62,553 bases of DNA from Streptomyces sp. ISL-96 (lineage in GTDB: Bacteria; Actinomycetota; Actinomycetes; Streptomycetales; Streptomycetaceae), in NCBI RefSeq assembly GCF_018614035.1, contig NZ_JAGGPA010000044.1, positions 1 to 62,553 of the forward strand. Reading direction: 5' to 3'. Position 1 is the stretch's first letter, and every line of letters starts with the position of its first letter. Under the pieces are notes generated by a model. It was not told the origin of the DNA and searched no databases. It was given only the letters and a program-made list of their open reading frames with translations. This document shows positions 59,185-62,553 of the stretch, piece by piece. Made by a program: the position numbers and the translations under genes.

Positions 59185-60062
59185 GTTGTGCCTCCCTGGG
59201 CTCGCTGCCGGTCCATGCGGGCCGTCACCCAGTCCGTGAAGCGCGTCATCGGGATGGTCAGCGCGACGAAGACGAGACCCGCGACGACGTACGGCGTGTA
59301 GTTGAACTCCTTGCTGGCGATGATCTGCGCCGCGTACACGGCGTCGACCGCGCCCGCGATCGAGACCAGACCCGTGTCCTTCTGAAGCGACACCAGATCG
59401 TTGAGCAGCGGCGGCACCACCCGCCGCACGGCCTGCGGCAGCACAACGAACCGCAGCGCCTGGCCGCTGGAGAGACCGAGCGAGCGGGCCGCCGCCCGCT
59501 GCGAGGGGTGGACGGACTCGATGCCCGCCCGGAACACCTCGGCGACGTACGCCGAATAGGTCAGCGTGAGCGCCGCGCCGCCGAGCAGCACCGGGTCGGT
59601 GGTGACACCGGCCAGGCGCAGGGCGGGTACGCCGAAGACCACCAGCAGCAGGCAGATGATGAGCGGCAGGCCGCGGAAGAAGTCGGTGTACGCCGCTGCC
59701 AGGGCGCGCAGCGGGAAGAACACCGGCCCGCGCAGGGTGCGGGCCACGGCGAGGAGCATGCCGATGACGAGGACAGCGGCTCCGCAGACGACGAGCAGCC
59801 GCAGGTTGAGCCAGAGGCCGTCGATGACCTTGGGCAGCGCCTCGCGGGCGTACTCGGCGCTGAAGAAGGTCTCGCGCGTACGCGGCCAGCCCGGCGAGTT
59901 CGTGACGACGAGGAAGAGGACGGCGGCTGTGAGGAGCGTGCTCAACGCCGCGATGGCGGTGGCGCGGCGCGTGCGGGCGCGCTTGTGGCGCTCGCGTTCG
60001 AGGCGCCGGGCGGAGGGGACGTACTCCTCCTCCTGCACTGCGCCCGCCTTCTCCATGGTCAC
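59181..60062 (-). CDS. Polar amino acid ABC importer, permease
   Basis: A 293-residue HisM/GlnP-type permease. An N-terminal charged segment with a hydrophobic anchor (ATAIAALSTLLTAAVLFLVV) precedes the usual core with TDFFRGLPLIICLLLVVFGVPAL, AYVAEVFRAGIESVHPSQRAAARSLGLSSGQALRFVVLPQAVRRVVPPLLNDLV, the EAA loop that touches the ATPase. A single gene implies a homodimeric channel. It overlaps the binding-protein gene by 4 bp. Confidence 0.92.
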   Translation of the reverse strand: MTMEKAGAVQEEEYVPSARRLERERHKRARTRRATAIAALSTLLTAAVLFLVVTNSPGWPRTRETFFSAEYAREALPKVIDGLWLNLRLLVVCGAAVLVIGMLLAVARTLRGPVFFPLRALAAAYTDFFRGLPLIICLLLVVFGVPALRLAGVTTDPVLLGGAALTLTYSAYVAEVFRAGIESVHPSQRAAARSLGLSSGQALRFVVLPQAVRRVVPPLLNDLVSLQKDTGLVSIAGAVDAVYAAQIIASKEFNYTPYVVAGLVFVALTIPMTRFTDWVTARMDRQRAQGGTT

Positions 60063-60979
60063 TTGAGCACCGGGGCGTCAGCGGCGTCGGACAGCCACTG
60101 CTTCTCCAGCGCCGCGAGCGTCCCGTCCGCGCGCAGGGCGTCCACCGCGCCGGTCACGCAGGACGTGAGCTTGCTGTCCTTGTCGAGTACGAGACCGAAC
60201 TGCTCGGCCGGGCCGCTCCCGGTGTTGTTGTTTTCCAGCTGGCCGACGATCTCCGCCTCCGGCACCTCGGCCGATGTGATGTAGAAGGCGGTGGGGAGGT
60301 CGAGGACGATCGCCTCGACCTGGCCGTTCTTGAGGGCGGTCTTGGCGAAGTCGTTCTTCTGGAAGACGGCGGGCTGCCGCTTGGGCTTGATGACGTCGCC
60401 GATGACGTCGAGGCTCGTGGAGCCGACCTGTGCGCCGAGCTTGACGTCCTTGAGGCCGGCCAGGGTCTTGACCTTCGCGGCCTTGGAGGTCTTGAGGGCG
60501 ATGACGGCCTGGCGGACGTCGTAGTAGCCGGAGGAGAAGGAGACGGCCTTCTTGCGGCTTTCGCTGATGGAGATCTGGTTGAGGTCGAAGTCGAACTTCT
60601 TCTCGCCGGGCGCGAAGGCGGTGTTGAACGGCACGGTCTGCCACACCACTTGGTCCTTGCCGTAGCCGAGCTTCTTCGCCACGGCGTGCGCGACCGCGGA
60701 CTCGAAGCCCTTGCCGTTGGCCGGGTTGTCGTCGTCGAACCACGGTGCGTACGCCGGCTTGTCGGTGCCGATGGTCAGCTTGCCCGGTACCTCGGTGGCC
60801 AGTTTGCCCGGCGCGCAGCTCGCCTTGGCGTCGCCGGGCGCGGCGGCCGGGGACTCGGGCTGCGGGGCGCAGCCGGTGACGGCCGTGACGGTCACGACGG
60901 CCGTGGCGGTGAGCGCGGCGAAGGTGGCGAAGGGCGAGAAGGCGGTCGTACGGCGACGGAGCAGGCTGGCAGGGCGCAT
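60059..60979 (-). CDS. Amino-acid-binding lipoprotein of ABC importer
   Basis: A 306-residue extracytoplasmic binding protein of the polar-amino-acid type. The lipobox VTAVTGC places a lipid-modified Cys after a long hydrophobic signal. The family pattern KLTIGTDKPAYAPWF, GKGFESAVAHAVAKKLGY, FNTAFAPGEKKFDFDLNQISISESRKKAVSFSSGYYDV is clear. The ligand is likely glutamate, glutamine, cystine or a similar amino acid. The ATG at 60979 is chosen because the lipoprotein signal begins there; the stop overlaps the permease gene. Confidence 0.92.
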   Translation of the reverse strand: MRPASLLRRRTTAFSPFATFAALTATAVVTVTAVTGCAPQPESPAAAPGDAKASCAPGKLATEVPGKLTIGTDKPAYAPWFDDDNPANGKGFESAVAHAVAKKLGYGKDQVVWQTVPFNTAFAPGEKKFDFDLNQISISESRKKAVSFSSGYYDVRQAVIALKTSKAAKVKTLAGLKDVKLGAQVGSTSLDVIGDVIKPKRQPAVFQKNDFAKTALKNGQVEAIVLDLPTAFYITSAEVPEAEIVGQLENNNTGSGPAEQFGLVLDKDSKLTSCVTGAVDALRADGTLAALEKQWLSDAADAPVLK

Positions 60980-61087
60980 GGCGGGAGACTGGCAGTGCGC
61001 GAGCGCGTTTGTCCAGGTCACGGCTGGAAACGTCCGCATCCTGGAATGTGTCCGCAATGTATGGCGAGCCGGTGAATTCCGGCCGGT

Positions 61088-62065
61088 TCAGGCGCCAGGT
61101 GCGAACCGCTCGCGGTAGGCGCTGGGGGTGAGTCCGGTGCGGCGGCGGAGCTGCGCGCGGAGGTTGGCGGCCGTACCGAGTCCGCTCGCCCGGGCCACGG
61201 ACTCGACGGAGGGATCGCCGCGTTCCATCAAGCGGCAGGCCAGCGCGACGCGTTCGGCGGTGAGCCAGGCCAGCGGCGTGGTGCCGAGCTGGGCGCGGAA
61301 CCTGCGGTGCAGCGTCGCCGGGCTGACAGCGGCGCGGGCGGCGAGGCCGGTGACGGTCAGCGCGGTGCCGAGCCGTCCCCTGGCCCATTCCAGGAGCGGG
61401 CCGAGGGAAGTGTCGGCGGAGGAGGTGGGTGCGGGAATCGGGTGCTCGACGAACTGGCGCTGGCCGCCGTCGCGGTGGACGGCGAAGACGAGGCGGCGGC
61501 TGACGGAGACGGCGGCCTCCACGCCGTGGTCGCGACGGACCAGGTGCAGCCCGAGGTCGAGGGCGGCTGCGCTGCCCGCCGCGGTGAGGATGTCGCCGTC
61601 GTCGACGAACAGCACGTCCGGTTCGAGCCGGACAGCGGGGAAGCGGGTACGGAAGGTGTCCGCCCACTGCCAGTGCGCGGTGGCGCGGCGGCCGTCGAGC
61701 ACGCCTGCCTCGGCCATCGTGAAGGCGCCGCTGCAGAAGCCCACCAGCCGCGCGCCGCGCTCGTGGGCGCGGCGGACGGCGTCCAGCACGGCGGGGCGGC
61801 GCGGTACGTCGGTGTCGGGCCGGTTGGGCACGATCAGGGTGTCGGCGGTGTCGGCCGCCTCCAGCCCCGCGACGCCGGTGAGCGTGAAGAATCCGTCTCG
61901 CATGAGGGTGCGGGACTCGGGGGAGCAGAGGGCGAAGTCGTAGAGTTCGCGGCCGAGTTCGGCCTTGCGGCGCAGTCCGAAGACTTCGATCGCGCAGCTG
62001 AGCTCGAAGGGGTTGGAGTTCTCGTCGACGATCACGACGACGCGGTGCGAGGATCCTTGCGCCAT
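61088..62065 (-). CDS. GlxA-type AraC regulator with DJ-1/PfpI-like domain
   Basis: A 325-residue regulator. Residues 1-190 are a DJ-1/PfpI-like sensor (VVVIVDENSNPFELSCAIEVFGL, LVGFCSGAFTMAEAGVLDGRRATAHWQWAD, with the Cys in the nucleophile-elbow position). Residues about 220-325 are an AraC DNA-binding domain with two helix-turn-helix motifs (LAARAAVSPATLHRRFRAQLG and VARASGLGTAANLRAQLRRRTGLTP). It lies 108 bp upstream of the amino-acid ABC operon on the same strand and divergent from a cupin, so either could be a target. Confidence 0.88.
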   Translation of the reverse strand: MAQGSSHRVVVIVDENSNPFELSCAIEVFGLRRKAELGRELYDFALCSPESRTLMRDGFFTLTGVAGLEAADTADTLIVPNRPDTDVPRRPAVLDAVRRAHERGARLVGFCSGAFTMAEAGVLDGRRATAHWQWADTFRTRFPAVRLEPDVLFVDDGDILTAAGSAAALDLGLHLVRRDHGVEAAVSVSRRLVFAVHRDGGQRQFVEHPIPAPTSSADTSLGPLLEWARGRLGTALTVTGLAARAAVSPATLHRRFRAQLGTTPLAWLTAERVALACRLMERGDPSVESVARASGLGTAANLRAQLRRRTGLTPSAYRERFAPGA

Positions 62066-62117
62066 GTGCGATTTCTAGCACTCGCGCAGGTGCGGCGCCA
62101 GGGGCGAAGGTGAGGTC

Positions 62118-62531
62118 ATGACGACGACGTACGAGCAGGGCAAGCAGCACGAGCCCATCGCACTTACCGACGCACTCGGCTCCTTCGACGCGCTGTGGAG
62201 CCCGCGCATCGTGACCCGGGTCAACGACTACGACGTACGCGTGGCCAAGGTCGCGGGCGAGCACGTATGGCACGTACACGAGGACACGGACGAGTTCTTC
62301 CAGGTCCTGGACGGGGAGCTGACCATCGCCCTGCGCGAGGGCGGCGTGGAGCGGTCCGTGGTCCTGGCGACCGGCTCGGTGTACGTCGTGCCGCGCGGCA
62401 TCTGGCACAAGCCGTCGGCGGCGGACGGAGCGTCGATTCTGCTGTTCGAACCGACGGGCACGTCAACGGTGGGCGACCGCCACGACCCGGTCCCGTCACA
62501 CGTGGACGCGACCACTGGTCACATGCTCTGA
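62118..62531 (+). CDS. Cupin-domain protein
   Basis: A 137-residue single cupin. Metal ligands sit in WHVHEDTDEFFQVLDGE (motif 1: H, H, E) and VPRGIWHKPSA (motif 2: H). Small cupins of this type act as isomerases, dioxygenases or sensors; the substrate is not known. GGTG/AGG precedes the ATG at 62118 by a few bases. It is divergent from the GlxA-type regulator with 52 bp between starts, a common regulator-target layout. Confidence 0.85.
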   Translation: MTTTYEQGKQHEPIALTDALGSFDALWSPRIVTRVNDYDVRVAKVAGEHVWHVHEDTDEFFQVLDGELTIALREGGVERSVVLATGSVYVVPRGIWHKPSAADGASILLFEPTGTSTVGDRHDPVPSHVDATTGHML

Positions 62532-62553
62532 CGGACCAGACCTTTCTGGGGCA

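Noticed and set aside
1..62553. tRNA, rRNA or phage integration sites.
   Set aside because: No cloverleaf-like sequence, rRNA stretch, integrase or attachment duplication was found on reading the spacers.

Overview
The window is a piece of a Streptomyces (or very close actinomycete) chromosome. The evidence is very high G+C with strong third-position G/C bias, frequent GTG and TTG starts, leaderless-looking promoters, an SsgA-like sporulation protein, a WhiB-family protein, a two-domain small laccase, and two genes carrying the rare TTA (bldA) leucine codon. From memory, the order laccase - WhiB-like - ABC-F - ssgD - fad operon resembles the Streptomyces coelicolor region around SCO6712 (laccase) and SCO6722 (ssgD). 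No prophage, transposase, CRISPR array, rRNA or tRNA was seen.

Layout. 0.2-7 kb: BCCT osmolyte transporter, then three exported peptidases (M14 carboxypeptidase, S15 X-Pro dipeptidyl peptidase and a divergent M1 aminopeptidase with a TTA codon). 7-11 kb: a LacI-type regulator convergent with a secreted GH81 beta-1,3-glucanase; three AGCGCT-centred operator copies link them. 11-15 kb: MpaB-type oxygenase, secreted sphingomyelinase, CDF metal exporter, MerR regulator. 15-21 kb: a four-gene leftward fatty-acid/CoA operon (CoA-transferase, acyl-CoA dehydrogenase, thiolase, FadB-like). 21-28 kb: enoyl-reductase-like protein, endonuclease V, YciI protein, BNR-repeat protein, SsgD-like protein, and an ABC-F ribosome-protection factor behind a possible leader peptide. 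28-35.5 kb: acyl-ACP desaturase with a palindromic operator, a 1,100-residue repeat protein, GMC oxidoreductase, WhiB-like protein, small laccase. 35.7-40.4 kb: a divergent exported pair, a ThuA/sugar-dehydrogenase-like propeller fusion and a cupredoxin/Ig/3-keto-disaccharide-hydrolase-like fusion. 40-47.3 kb: DUF3533-like membrane protein, NHEJ-type LigD polymerase and ATP-dependent ligase (divergent), FAD oxidoreductase, MFS exporter with a cytosolic winged-helix-like tail. 47-53 kb: PucR regulator, a TrkA-N channel-like gene broken near a 47-nt hairpin, small hydrophilic proteins, an HhH endonuclease coupled to DUF3140, YchJ-like protein. 53-62.5 kb: Tat-exported FAD amine-oxidase-like protein, a NACHT/STAND NTPase with a TTA codon, an amino-acid ABC operon, a GlxA/AraC regulator and a cupin.

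The best candidates for something undescribed are the copper/sugar-oxidation cluster at 34.5-40.4 kb, the NACHT NTPase at 55.1-58.4 kb placed 25 bp behind an ABC importer operon, the leader region of the ABC-F gene, and two palindromic repeats sitting inside coding sequences (4221-4260 and 50532-50578). All functional calls come from reading motifs; no database search was run.
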